From: Sordariomycetes sp. S80-01Y
Taxonomy: Eukaryota; Ascomycota; Sordariomycetes
Length of the DNA: 64,000 nt
NCBI GenBank assembly: GCA_037042185.1
Contig: JAXQJY010000030.1
Location: 2,232,001-2,296,000 of the forward strand
Direction of reading: 5' to 3'
The notes beneath the pieces were generated by a model. It worked only from the letters and a program-made list of their open reading frames with translations, had not been told where the DNA came from and ran no database searches. The translations under genes and the position numbers were made by a program. This document shows positions 45,131-56,598 of this stretch, piece by piece (the first letter of the stretch is position 1; each line of letters opens with the position of its first letter).

Positions 45131-47172
45131 CTTCAGAGCGTGGACCTCAAGCTCAGATTGTCGATGTTCGAGGTGGCTTGAGGGGCAAAAACATTGAGTC
45201 GTCCGAGTACGTGTACAAGCGGAACCCAGGTAATGATCTGAGGTGTTGAGGCGGGATGTGCGATGAAGGTAAATTCTTTGCGTGACCTGCGGCCCGTTTG
45301 GCGTCAGAGCTTGCTGGAGACCGCGACAGGAACACCAGGCGATCTCTGCAGCCAAGGTAACTCCATGTACCTCGAAGCGAAGGCCGATAGTGCGCTATTC
45401 AAGTAGCGGGTGTATGCGGTTATCAGCTACTTCGGCTTACTCATCACCTTATCAGTTCCCATTCCTACTGTATCCGATTCCAAAGAACTCGACGTCCACC
45501 ACCGAGATCCACGCTCGCAGTGCGACTGAAAGCGCGCAAAAATCCATGGGAAGTTCGATTGCGGGATGCCATCGAAACTCTATCGGCTGCGCGTCGACTG
45601 CGCGAATTGTTGAGGATGACCGTCGTCATAACCTGGTTCCGGATCGAGCTTTTGCAGCCTCCAAAAGAATTTCTGTTTCAAGGTGAACCTCTGTTCCGCC
45701 ATCAGGTTATCAGCGAGGATCTGGCCAAACAGAGGTCTTTGGCGGATTGTTCTACCGGCGTTCTGGGACCTTCAGACCGACAAGGGCAGGGCATTTGCCC
45801 TTTGGTGACGTCGATTTGTCTGGTTGTGGCTAGAAATTGTGTTCGACAACCCACACCAAGGCACCACCGCGTTGCGAGGGCTGATACACTCCCGGACGCC
45901 TCTGATTGCATGGCGCACGGATCTTTCCACAAGCAAGAAGATTTCTGACAGCCACTATCTCGACCAAGTGGGCCACGAGCTGCTAGACCTCAACCTCCGT
46001 TGCCTGGATGGCATGGATCTGCGCCGGCACATCCCCTTTAGGGTGCGAGTAGCCCCTGGATTTCAAGCAGCGGCAGCTTAGCAAAGGCTTGTCTTGCCCT
46101 CCTTCCTGTCTCTCAGGGCTCCGGCTGTGCGGTTTTCGGCCGACCAGGCTAAGCTGTGCTCCGTACGGTCTTTCCGGAATGTGCTTCCATTCCTGACTCG
46201 GCGTGGGGCCGATAAGATCGACGGCAGTGCGGCACCAAGTGGATCGTTTCGTTCCGTGCCTGGAGCTTATGGCCGTCGAGATGCGTCTGTGCTCCGGCTC
46301 CCGAGAGACGTCGTAGACGGGTCTTATCAGCACAAACCAAGCATCGAAAATGTGATTATGGATTCTTCAACTCCATCATGAAGCCTATCTTATGGCGCAA
46401 ACCTGCTCAGCGCAGGTTTCTACGTATTTGTCTCCATAGGTCAAACTTCACGCCATCCGGCGGCTGTAGGCCATTCCGACGAAACCTCCCTTGGTCCATC
46501 GCTTCACCGTTTCGTCTCCCTCCCTTTCGAGTAGACGATCTTTACCAAAGGCCTTCGGTAGAGCAGTGGATCGAACGGCTGTGGTCACCCTGCTGCGACG
46601 TGAGATGACCCCAACCGCATGATGTCCCGCGGGTGCGGATGGACTCGTGCCTGGCTGCTCCGTCCCTCACCATGGATCTCAGACATGTCTCAAGCGCCAT
46701 AACTCGGCTTGGCGTCCTTCGTCGAAGTTTCTCAATTCCCCTTCGAAAATCGGCTTTTGCACAAGTTATCTTGCCGGTCATCGAGATCGACACTCCTGAA
46801 TGCCCCTTCGAACCATCAAATTGCGGACCCGGGAAGCTGTCTAAGCTACGGCCCATTCTTTCACATGGCGAAACTGCAGTTGAAACGCTGGGAAGAACTC
46901 GATTTACTTTCTCGTTGGTATGTAGCCCGCAGGCGCGTGCGATCATCGATTAAATATGACGCGCTGGGCGATGTGGAACGAAATGCTGAGGCCGTATATC
47001 AATCAAACCAATTCTCCTGAATCTACTCACACAGCTGGCCAGATACACATTGTGCTCTGCTATCTCGAATACTTTTACCCCTTTCCCCCCTTCATTGGTC
47101 AGTCTTGATCACTCTTCTCTATGCTGGAGTGCGGTGTACCCTCTGTACCATTTGCCGCTAAAAGTATTGAGG
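45131..47172. other. 2-kb gap with coding-like fragments
   Basis: No complete gene could be built. Two plus-strand stretches look protein-like: 45520-45690 (NPWEVRLRDAIETLSAARRL) and, in another frame, 45810-46081 (FVWLWLEIVFDNPHQGTTAL, then LDQVGHELLDLNLRCLDGMD). They may be exons or remains of one gene, but no intron I tried keeps the frame throughout. The part from 46100 to 47172 has only weak ORFs and includes the promoter of the synthetase gene. Confidence 0.4.
45520..46081 (+). other. Possible unrecognised or decayed gene
   Basis: Two neighbouring open stretches in different frames have amino-acid composition typical of real proteins (Leu/Arg-rich helix, then a Trp/Leu-rich segment and an acidic/Leu segment) and end in a stop at 46079-46081. 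Between them a candidate intron, GTGAAC near 45683 to CCAAACAG near 45731, leads into a third frame that soon closes. No ATG is obvious at the 5' side. I do not recognise a family. Confidence 0.25.
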
Positions 47173-50100
47173 ATGGGCTCACACTCGACTTCGCAAGAGC
47201 TTTCAGCTCTTTGCCGTGAGCTTTACGATGGCCCAGTCTCTGAAGTAAAGAAGTGCAGACAATTCCTAGACTCTGATCTCGACAAAGGGCTGTTCCTCCG
47301 CTCCATCCCGGCACCCGCGGAGCCCTCTCACCGTCCTCTACACCTACTCTACATCGCCTTGTCACAACTTCCCGGAAAATGGCCGGTTTTCGAACTCATC
47401 ACATGCCACACCCGAGTTCTCAAGTACCTTCCAGAGACTGCGAAAAACGGCTCAAACGACGAGCTCGACTGGTTGCTCGAAGCGACGCAAGAGTTGGTCA
47501 AGAAATCATATCATGCATTCTCCGACTTTCTGCATGATGACAACCGGCTAGCTTTGACAACGACGAACCCTGAGAGCTATATTACACATCACGGTCTTCG
47601 GAAGTTCGTCGAAAGCCTCAGACTACCCGTACGCGAACCTTCATCCAAGCCTACTGTTGCCATTGCGGTCCCCAATGGGCCCCTGCTGGCCGCGACCGCC
47701 ATTGCGGTCACAACGTACTACACATCCGCCCCGATCAACCCAGCCGCAGGCGCTGAGCAATTTCGAGCAGATGTTCAGCAGTCTGGCGCCTCGTTCATCC
47801 TGACCACGGCTGAGGAGTATGAGAAGCTTCAAATACAGGCATGGGCTCAACCAAACGGCATCGATGTTTTCTTCGTTGAGTGGGACGGTCTCGATGGAAT
47901 TTCACTCTGCGACACCCACCACAAGCCGCTCGTAAGCTCACATGGCGAACGAAGCCCCAACAAGGCGGAGGACATCGGCTTGATTCTATTCACCAGCGGT
48001 ACCTCAGGTACCAAAAAGGTGGTGCCTCTGACGGTCCACTCGATCGTCGCGGGTATCGTTTTCGTGATAGACTCATGGGGCCTCACTACCTCCGATGTCT
48101 GCTTGAACATGATGCCGCTTTATCATGTGTAAGTGACTCTCCCTCACCTGATCAAAGAAAGTTACTCATCTGTTTCTAGAGGGGGTTTGGTCAGGAACAT
48201 CTTTGCGCCCATGTTCTCGGGTGGAACTACCGTCTGTTGCACAGCGTTCGACCCAAACACTTTCTGGGATGTAGTGCAAGATCTGCATCCTACTTGGTAT
48301 TATGCTTCGCCATCGATGCACTCGGTCATCTTGGCTGAAGCTGCAGCTCGTCCCGAGGCTTTGACGAAGAGCAAAATCAGACTGGCCTGCAATGCAGCCG
48401 GAGGCTTGTTGCCCTCATTAGCATGCCAACTGCGCGACACCTTCAACTGCGTCGTGCTTCCAAGTTACGGAATGACTGAGTAAGTTGATTGGCACTGTTC
48501 GTCACGTTCATCAAATTAACACGTCCTAGGTGCATGCCCATCTCAACACCCCCTCTTGATTACAAGCTTGATCGCGAGGGAACATCTGGTATCAGCACTG
48601 GTCCCGAATTGACGATTCTAGACTGGTCAGAAGATCATGTTGCCTCTGGAACAGTTGGAAGAATATGCGTCCGAGGCGAGCCAGTGTTCCCTGGTTATCT
48701 GAGACCGGATGGCACTTACGACAAGTCGCCTTTCAACCCTGCCGGTTGGTTCGACACTGGCGATCTCGGGTATATGGACGACGACGGCTATCTTTATATC
48801 ACAGGCCGCAGCAAAGAAGTCATTAACCGTGGAGGAGAGTTAATCTCCCCTTTCGAGGTAGAGAACGCTATCTTGTCGGCTGCCATGTCCACAGACTCTC
48901 CTGTCAGTGGCCGCATCACCCAAGTCTTGGCCTTCTCAGCTGTCCATGATGTTCTGCAGGAAGTCGTTGCCGTTGTTTTGGTCACCCCCCAGGGGGTACC
49001 AAGGGTTGATCTTAAGACACTCCACTCTGCTTTGCGCTCCTCGCTCCAGCAGGTGAAGTGGCCGGTCATGATCACTTACATGGACGACTTGCCCAAGAAG
49101 AACAACAAGGTTCTCCGCATCAAACTTGGGCAACGTCTGTCCCTGCCCACCCTTAACGACGACATGACCGCCCTGGCTCGCCACTGGGAGGCCAAGTGTC
49201 CGCCACCAGATACAGCTTTGACTGTCAATATTCCTGCGTCTCCATGCAAGATCGACGTCAAAAAGATCAACGCCGCCCTGGACGAGATCACACCTGCACA
49301 CTTGCGTCATTGCTACCGATCAGAGTTCACCCCTGGAGTCAATGCGCTTTTCATTGCCCCTGGGCGTTCTGAAAACGCCGCCGGGACTTGGTTAACCGAG
49401 GACATCAAGAGCAGCTTGGGCCGTGCAGTAGACAACTACATGCTACCTGATCACATTCACCTTATGCCTCAGCCTTTCACGCTCGACAACGCTGGTACTA
49501 TTGATGATATCCAGCTTCGTAAAGATCTCAATGAGCTCCAGAGCGCGTCTTTGGAAAAATTGGAGGGCTCCACCGAGGGACGAGTCACTAGGGCTTTTGC
49601 TGAGATCCTGTCTTGCCACCCTGACGATATTCCTCCCAATGTCGACTTCTTCAGCCTTGGCGGCGATTCTCTGAGGGCCGGAAAGCTGGTGTCCTTGTTG
49701 AGGTCAACGTTCGACGCGCCTATCTCCATCAGCCTCGTTTTCAATTCCGGCACAGTCAAAGCCATGGCAGCCCATATCGAGAGCGTTATCGGGGCCAATA
49801 GTTCTCCCGTTCAGGATAACGTGGCTGGCTGCACAGAGACACGCAATTCGACCAACCCATTCCTCATGATGGCCCAACTGCTTCCACTGGTTGTTTTCTA
49901 CCCAATGCGTCGGGCCCTGCAATGGACTATTTTCATTGTCGCTCTGAGCTATACACAGCACTGGTACACCAACGAGACAGTGGTCGGGCGCCTCTTCAAC
50001 TTGACCATGTCCATCATGTTCGCTCGTGTCGTTATCCGCTGTGTTGCCCCCTTCATTGGCATCCTCGCTAAATGGGTCATCATCGGTCGCTACCGCGAAG

Positions 50101-52340
50101 GCTTGTATCCCATGTGGGGGATGTACCACACTCGATGGTGGATGGTCGAGAAGATTGTCAGCATCTGTGGCAAAGGCTTCTTCAGCGCAACCGACTTCAC
50201 ACAACACCTCTACTATCGCATGATGGGTGCCAAGATTGGCAAGGGGGTGAAGCTTTCGGGCGTAGCTTTGGGCGAGTGGGACTTGGTGGACATCCGTGAT
50301 GGCGCAGTGCTCACTCGCTGCATGTGTCGTCCCTTCGCCGCCGAGGGCAACACTTCGATGTATCTCGGACGCATCGTGGTTGGGGAGAAAGCATTCGTTG
50401 GTGCTTCTTCAATAATCTCAGCCGGCTCTGAGATTCCTCCAAACACCTGTATTGGACCGAACTCATCCAGCTGGGAACTTGACGACGCTGACGAAGCAAA
50501 CCGTGATCTGTCTCCAAATGCGGCGCCGAAGCCGCATTGGCTCCTGACCCTGCTATTCACTATGCCCTTGGGCTTGATCGCATGGTTTGCTTCGATTCTT
50601 CCTTGGCTGGGTGGTCTTGTCGGTATGGTGATCCACCGGCCCCTGGACAGCCGTTCGCCTCTGCGAGATATTCTGGATTGGTTCACTGATCCCGAGCGAG
50701 TTGGATATCACTACCTCGCCTTGGTCCTCCGCTGCCTATTTGCTCCCTTCATTATCTTCGGTTTCACAGTTCTCGTCAAGGTCATCCTGGATCTGTTCTT
50801 CGGCAAGTTGACTGCTGGTCCCGCTCAGGGTCGTGGTGCCATTGCGATTTGGCGCGCAGCCTTGATCAAGACCTTGCTACCTGTGCCTCGACTACACGCA
50901 ATGACGACCATGTTCGGACAGCATTATGAGGCTACTTCTGTTGCAATCCGCATGCTCGGTGGCAAGATTGGTAAGCGGGTGTACTGGCCAGGAACTGGTC
51001 CTGGCATTGGCGACTATCATCTTCTTGACATTGGTGACGATGTCGTTTTCGGCTCAAGATCTCACCTTGTCACTTCCGATGGCACTGGATCCGAGAAGAT
51101 CACCATCGGCGACCGGGCCATGATTGCAGATCGTGTGTGCCTTCTGCCAGGTGTTGAGATCGGCGAAAAGGCTACCATGGGCTCGGGCGCGTTGACACGT
51201 AGAGGCAAGAAATATGCCCCAGACAGTACCTACGTGGGGTCCAAGGGTGGTGACGCAGTCTGCCTCTCGACCGGGCGCGACACGAGTTCTGAGAAGCCCC
51301 TGTTGTCGAGCCGGACGCCACACAATGGCAGTGAGGTAACGCTCACAGAGGAATACACTCACCCTAGAAGGGAGAGGCAGGACTCGCGGATGCGTCACAT
51401 GAGCAGCGACGAGACTCTCGCTGGTTCACGCAAAGCATCCAGTGCTGGCAAGCATCCATACAAGATGGGTGAGGGATCTTCTACTTCCGACGACGACAGT
51501 GATTACCAAAACTCTGAATCCAGCAATGACGCTTCACCCTTTGGCCGGGCATTCTACATGAACCTCGCGCCGTACCGTGTCATGGGACAGTTTTCCATCT
51601 TCTGCTACTCGGCCTTCATGACCGTCTTCACTGCTTTCTACTGGAACGTTCCCAATATCTCGTCGATTCAAATCGTGGACGCTATCATCCAGCATTTTGT
51701 TCCTGCGGATATTAATATGTGGTGGGATGTTCTGGCAATGTACTTGCTGACAACAATTGTCATTGCTATCCTCACGACAATCCAGGCTATCCTAGCGTTG
51801 GCCATCATTGTTGCCGCCAAATGGATCTTGCTTGGACGTCGTATGCCTGGCAATTACGATTGGGACAAGTCCCCCTACTGTCAACGTTGGCAGTTGTTCC
51901 TTTGTATTGAGAAGCTCAGGCGCAACTGCTACCGAAGCCATGGAATCCTTGGTTTTCTGACAGGAACTCAGTGGATTGTTCTATACTTCAAAGCACTCGG
52001 TGCGGACATTGGAAAGAACTGCGCACTGTTTGCAAACGGCCGCCCAAGTCTCATGTTTACGGAGCCGGACCTCATCAAGCTTGGTGAACGCGTCACTGTC
52101 GACGACGCTAGTGTCGTTGCCCACATCAACACTCGCGGCAAGTTTGATCTGAATAGGTTGGAAATTGGAGACAGATGCGTCTTGCGCAGCGGCAGCAGGT
52201 TGCTGAGCGGAGCGACGATGAAGGACGACAGCTGTCTCTTGGAGCACACTCTGATCATGGGAGGAGATGTGGTTGAGGAACGTTGGACCATGCAAGGTTG
52301 GCCCGCTGAGAGATTTACAGGAGTTCGTGTTAAGGAGTAG
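47173..52340 (+). CDS. Pls-like synthetase: adenylation, thiolation, then three membrane-anchored beta-helix domains
   Basis: Three exons, 47173-48128, 48180-48479 and 48530-52340, encode 1688 aa; introns are 51 and 50 nt. ATG 47173 (MGSHSTSQ) is the first ATG in frame. The adenylation domain shows LILFTSGTSGTKKVVPL (about 270), GMTE (about 416) and YLYITGRSKEVINRGGELIS (about 506). The carrier motif FFSLGGDSLRAGK (about 790) holds the phosphopantetheine Ser. Then come membrane pairs near 865-945, 1089-1176 and 1441-1522, each followed by a hexapeptide left-handed beta-helix domain (about 983-1085, 1226-1335, 1573-1688) opening with GAKIGKGV, GGKIGKRV or GADIGKNC. No condensation or thioesterase domain is present. 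This is the layout of epsilon-poly-L-lysine synthetase from Streptomyces and of fungal counterparts such as Epichloe VibA. The three helix domains are thought to form the chain-elongating chamber. Product identity is inference. Confidence 0.88.
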
Positions 52341-53940
52341 ATAAGAAGGTAAAGATGAGAAAAGATACGGGCATAGATTGGCACGAGGAAGGATACCTAA
52401 AAGTGCTACAGGATCTGGAAATTCTACTTAGTATAGGCACGCATAGCTAAGCATCCATCATTACTTTTACTAGAAGTCTTCTCATGCGTATTTTATGTGA
52501 TTTCGTCATATTAGAATAATCTCAAGTATCCCAAGTTGATTAATAGGGTACAAGCACATTGCAGGCAGTGTGATACGCATCGCCCACTTTTGTAGTATAG
52601 CAATCGCCCTCCACCGGGCTCATAGGTAACATGTTCCACCACAAGGTACCCACAATTGTGCCCTTATGGCTTTACATCCACAGGACACTTTGCGAACTGA
52701 TGTAGAAAACGGCTTATGACCTGGAGGTCTATTTCTCCGAGACGGTGTAATTACTACGCTGCTTTCTGTAATTTGGGTCAATCAAGGGCGAAAGACAGGG
52801 AACGTTCTACATACATCAGCAGCGAAAATGGAAGAGCCGTCCGTGGTTAGCGTAGCAATGTCATTCTCTCCAGAACGAGACTTGCTTCTCAAAGTCGATT
52901 ATGATGATGATTCCACCGCCCTCTTCGCCCCAGTTGTCTGCCGTGTTCACAAAATTGCAATCGGTGAGCTCATAAGGTCGGCCGGACCAGAGATAGAGTC
53001 GGTTAGGTAGCCATCATCTGCATCAGGGCATGGAGCATCCCATAAAAGGATAGTCCTGCATGAATCACGTTTAGATACACAGAAGCAATTGGCTGGCAGA
53101 CTTTGGAGAATAGGAAGGCATACTATCCCTCCACTTGCACGTGCAGACGTAACGAACTTGGCTTTGGCAAGGAGAGTTCCAGCAAGACGCATTGTGTTGG
53201 GGTGTTGAGACGTTCTCTAACGCATGTACAGAGGAGAAAGACTGGGGAGCAAAGACTGTGTCTAAGGCCTCTGATGTACTTTGGTGGATTTATTCCCTCC
53301 TCTTCATAGGATAGCATGACTGATTTATAACTCGTAGAGCGAACAGCTCGTTGTCTCTGGTTTGCAAAGGGACGTCACTTGTGCCCTTCCTCCTGATATC
53401 CACCCGGCTACATCAACATTCATGACGCTGGGTGCCGAACTGTCTGCGCCTCAGGGGCGTCGGCCGACTGGTCATTCGTTAGTCCCCAAGCGGCACGACC
53501 ACGAACTTGCATGATAGAAGCGATGTTGAGACGCCCGTTGAGGTCCATGTTTGCTACTCATCAATCAGCTTCACAGGAGGGAGAAAGGAAGAGATGATGA
53601 AAAGTCGACATGAGCAGTGTCGATTGTGAAGCCAAGGACTAAACAGGACGTTGCCTCAAGGGACGTGAAGATGGTTGCCAGGTGAAGTCGAGGCGAACCT
53701 CATGGATCACACCTTTGAGACGGTCTGATCAGTCATGTTATTTGCATATCAGACAACTTACCGGAGATGGTGACTACATTCCGCGTTGGCGCTGCCAAGC
53801 AATGTAAAGTGCCGTTGGATGGCATTGGGCTACGGCCGATACGGTGGCATATTAGCTCGCCACCATAAGTTGGCTCAACGCCCCCGCCCGTGGATTTTCC
53901 GGAAGATACTCAGCACCTCGCATCACTTTATCTATAATTG
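52341..53940. other. Transition zone after the synthetase gene
   Basis: 1.6 kb with mixed composition and no supported gene. ORFs of about 60 codons (for example 52828-53010) show no family character. The AT content rises along this stretch. Confidence 0.4.
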
Positions 53941-54011
53941 TTTTAGAGAAAGAAATAAGCCGGCTGCTCTAATATAATTACTCTGCTACGGCTAATGTGG
54001 TATGATGATTA

Positions 54012-54137
54012 TGATCTAGCTGCTGTGATCTAGCTGCTGTAGTCTGGCTACTGTGGCCTAGCCGCTCTACTATGGCTACTATAGTCCAATTGCTGTGATC
54101 TAATTGCCTTGATCTGGCTACTATGGTCTGGCTACTT
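54012..54137 (+). repeat. 14-bp minisatellite, about nine units
   Basis: Nine consecutive 14-base units without gaps, consensus near TGATCTGGCTACTG. The first two units are identical (TGATCTAGCTGCTG); the others differ at several positions, mostly by transitions (A/G, C/T). Looser related units may extend a little on both sides. No coding role is apparent. Confidence 0.85.
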
Positions 54138-55312
54138 CAATGCGATGCGGCTACTCTAATCGTCTAGATTATTCTATATTTGTTGTTTTGTAGAAAGGTA
54201 TCTATTAGTATCTTTTACTAGATAATTCGAGCTATTTCGTGTAATATCCTCGGTGAGCCTTCGATTAAAACCCACGGCCGGGGGGGGGGGACGTCGAGCC
54301 AAACTGCGGCAGCGAGCTAATATGCTACTGAAGCCAATCACAATGCCAATTGTGACATCTTGCGAAGTTTGCAGCTCCTGATCGGGCATCTTCCTGCGGC
54401 CTGCCCTGGTCAATGATCATCGTTACGCGAGCACGTAACTCGTAGTACTTGGGGCCCACGCGCAACGGCTGGTAGTAGGCGCGCCGAACTACGGTATAGG
54501 GAGATCTATCGATTTGCTCCCCTTGTCACAACCCCATGTGAAAGCAAGCAATACTAACGAAGGAAGAAGGCAAACCTTTAGCCAGGCTCGAGTGTAAAAC
54601 CTGAATGAGGAAATGCTTCAAGACATTGAAGTTCACGTCGTGTCAGGGGTTGTTGGGCTCAAGAATGCGGAAGGTGTGAATGTGAGAAGCACCGTATGCG
54701 CGGGCCCAGAGAAATATATAAACAAATTGGAGGTATCATATAATACCTCGCACACGAGCTTACCTTCAATCACAATCTCGAAATCCACCCGCTTTACAAT
54801 TGCTTCCAGGCTCGATCGCGAACCTGTAGAGGGATGCCGATGCGGTGGCAACGGTGGCTGAAGATCATGTTGAGAAGCCAATTTCCTTCTGCGAAGATAA
54901 GGCTTGCGAGGACTGCAAGAGCTCTATCACGGGCAGCTAATGCTATCTTAAGTACGTTGTATACAACAGCGGGGATGTCTTCCCCTCGCTGGGCTTCGAC
55001 GAGGCCGGTGGTGGGTGAGATGCACTCCCCAACGATGGGTCCCAGTCGCCGCGATCTTTAATACGCACTTGCTTCTGGTGGCTACAAGCCCTATCTTGAA
55101 ATCAAAGAGCCCGAAGACGGCTGCACAGCCATTCATTGTCAAGTTTCCGGCAGACACATCCATAATTGACTGCGGCGTCAATGCTGGCGCTTATAACCCA
55201 CCATACCAGGTGCTCTGCCCTGTCATTCAAGGACATATCCATGATTCAGCACTGCTACGGCGATGAGTGCGTTGACGCTGGGGTTTTGCGTTTCGCCGTA
55301 GGAGCTCTAGGT

Positions 55313-55676
55313 TGTCAGGGCGTAGGTCGTGGTGGTCTGAATCTCGAAGATGCCGATGGCAATCCCATCAAGCCTGCACAAGTCGGACCTCCGCCGCAGC
55401 GACGTTACGACCCTCTGAAGGGTCGGAGTGGCGCGTTCCTCCAAGACTCTGAAGCTCGTTTGATTGCTCCGGCGCAGAGTAACAGACCTCCCGCATTGGT
55501 AAGCCTCAGCAAGCGTGATGGTGGCAAAAGCGACGGTGATTGGAAGGTGAATGAGGGTAAGGATAGGTGCAGGAAGCCCGCTGAGGAGACTCAGATCGGA
55601 CCATCCGGTGTAGGTCAACAGAAGACTCAGTTTATACTCGTGCCGCGCCCCACCTCCACTAAGGTGGTGCTTGACA
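55313..55676 (-). repeat. Solo-LTR-like fossil with TGTCA/TGACA ends
   Basis: A 364-bp block whose ends form the short inverted repeat TGTCA...TGACA, as expected for an LTR. It is less AT-rich than its surroundings. The end at 55633-55676, with 13 bases beyond it, recurs in opposite orientation at 56542-56598, so the block belongs to a repeat family; orientation is set by that copy. No target-site duplication is evident. LTR retrotransposon of unresolved superfamily; no coding part recognised. Old and degraded. Confidence 0.45.
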
Positions 55677-55978
55677 CCAAAACGGCCACTTTGGGAAAGA
55701 AATTGATTAATTAGCTCCTTCGAGTAAGCTGCTTGCCCGATCTATTGCTAATTATAGCGGGTATTAGTAACTTTAGTTATGCGCTATTTATACGCCTTTT
55801 TGGCAGCGGTAATAGCGTTCTTTTATATAAGTTATTGATCTTAATAATATTAAGGGAAAAAGACACTCTCACAAAGGCCCAATTATATTACTTATTTCTT
55901 TAATTAATAAGGTGCCATAACTGTAATGGTCTATTTTGATTACCTGGCGTTATTATTAGAGCTATTTTGCCTTTTGAG

Positions 55979-56092
55979 TTATCAGGACTTGGGTTGTTGA
56001 AGAGAGTGAGGAGGTGTAACTAGATGGGGCTCGCTGCTAGGTCCCAGCGTTGTAGCAGGATAATAGCTAGGGTGCGACTGGTGACTGTATTA
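55979..56092 (+). repeat. Dispersed repeat fragment, copy 1 (LTR-type fossil)
   Basis: About 115 bp related, at roughly 70 percent by eye, to 62510-62628 in the same orientation. Shared blocks include GCTGCT.GGTC.CAGCGT and ATAGTAGCTAGGG-like sequence. Copy 2 opens with TGTCAGGACC, a start often seen in fungal Ty3/Gypsy-type LTRs. Degraded fragment, no coding part recognised. Confidence 0.5.
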
Positions 56093-56541
56093 ATCTTTTA
56101 CTAAAAGATACTTATATAGCCATGGTGTTTATATATTAATAGTTAGAGACCTCTAAGCCACCCACTTTATTATAGATCTTTGTGGGCTAGTAATAGGTCA
56201 TTAATAATATCTATAATATGCTTAGCGTATATGATAAAATTAATATTATCAAGCCTATTAAGATATTAGTAAATTATAACTTCTTTTATATTTATAAGCT
56301 TTAAATTATAGCTAGGGCGGCCACCTTTAGATAAAATGCCACGAACCCACCGATAGAGGCGTTAATCGTGGTATATTGAATTTCTTTACGACCGTGGTAA
56401 CTAGAAACTTAGGATTTACTTTAAAGTATTTAATAATATTATCAATATATAGCTCGACCTTAGATATAGGCTTATTAGGCATAATGCGCGGTATATTGAT
56501 AATAATATTAATATTTATAGAAAACTGGCCGTTATATTGAT

Positions 56542-56598
56542 GTAGCCGTTATGGTGTTAAGCACCGCCTTAGTGGAGGTGGGGCGCGGCACGAGTATA
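56542..56598 (+). repeat. Inverted partial copy of the 55.3-55.7 kb LTR-like repeat
   Basis: 57 bases that match the reverse complement of 55633-55689 at 53 positions. After position 56598 the similarity stops, so this is a truncated copy. It lies in very AT-rich DNA. Confidence 0.7.

Noticed and set aside
55166-55714. 182-codon ORF in the AT-rich zone
   Set aside because: It coincides with the LTR-like repeat block and shows no domain; best seen as an accidental frame.
55633-56598. A DNA transposon bounded by 57-bp terminal inverted repeats
   Set aside because: The left arm is better explained as one end of a TGTCA...TGACA LTR-like block and the right arm as a truncated inverted copy; no flanking duplication was seen.
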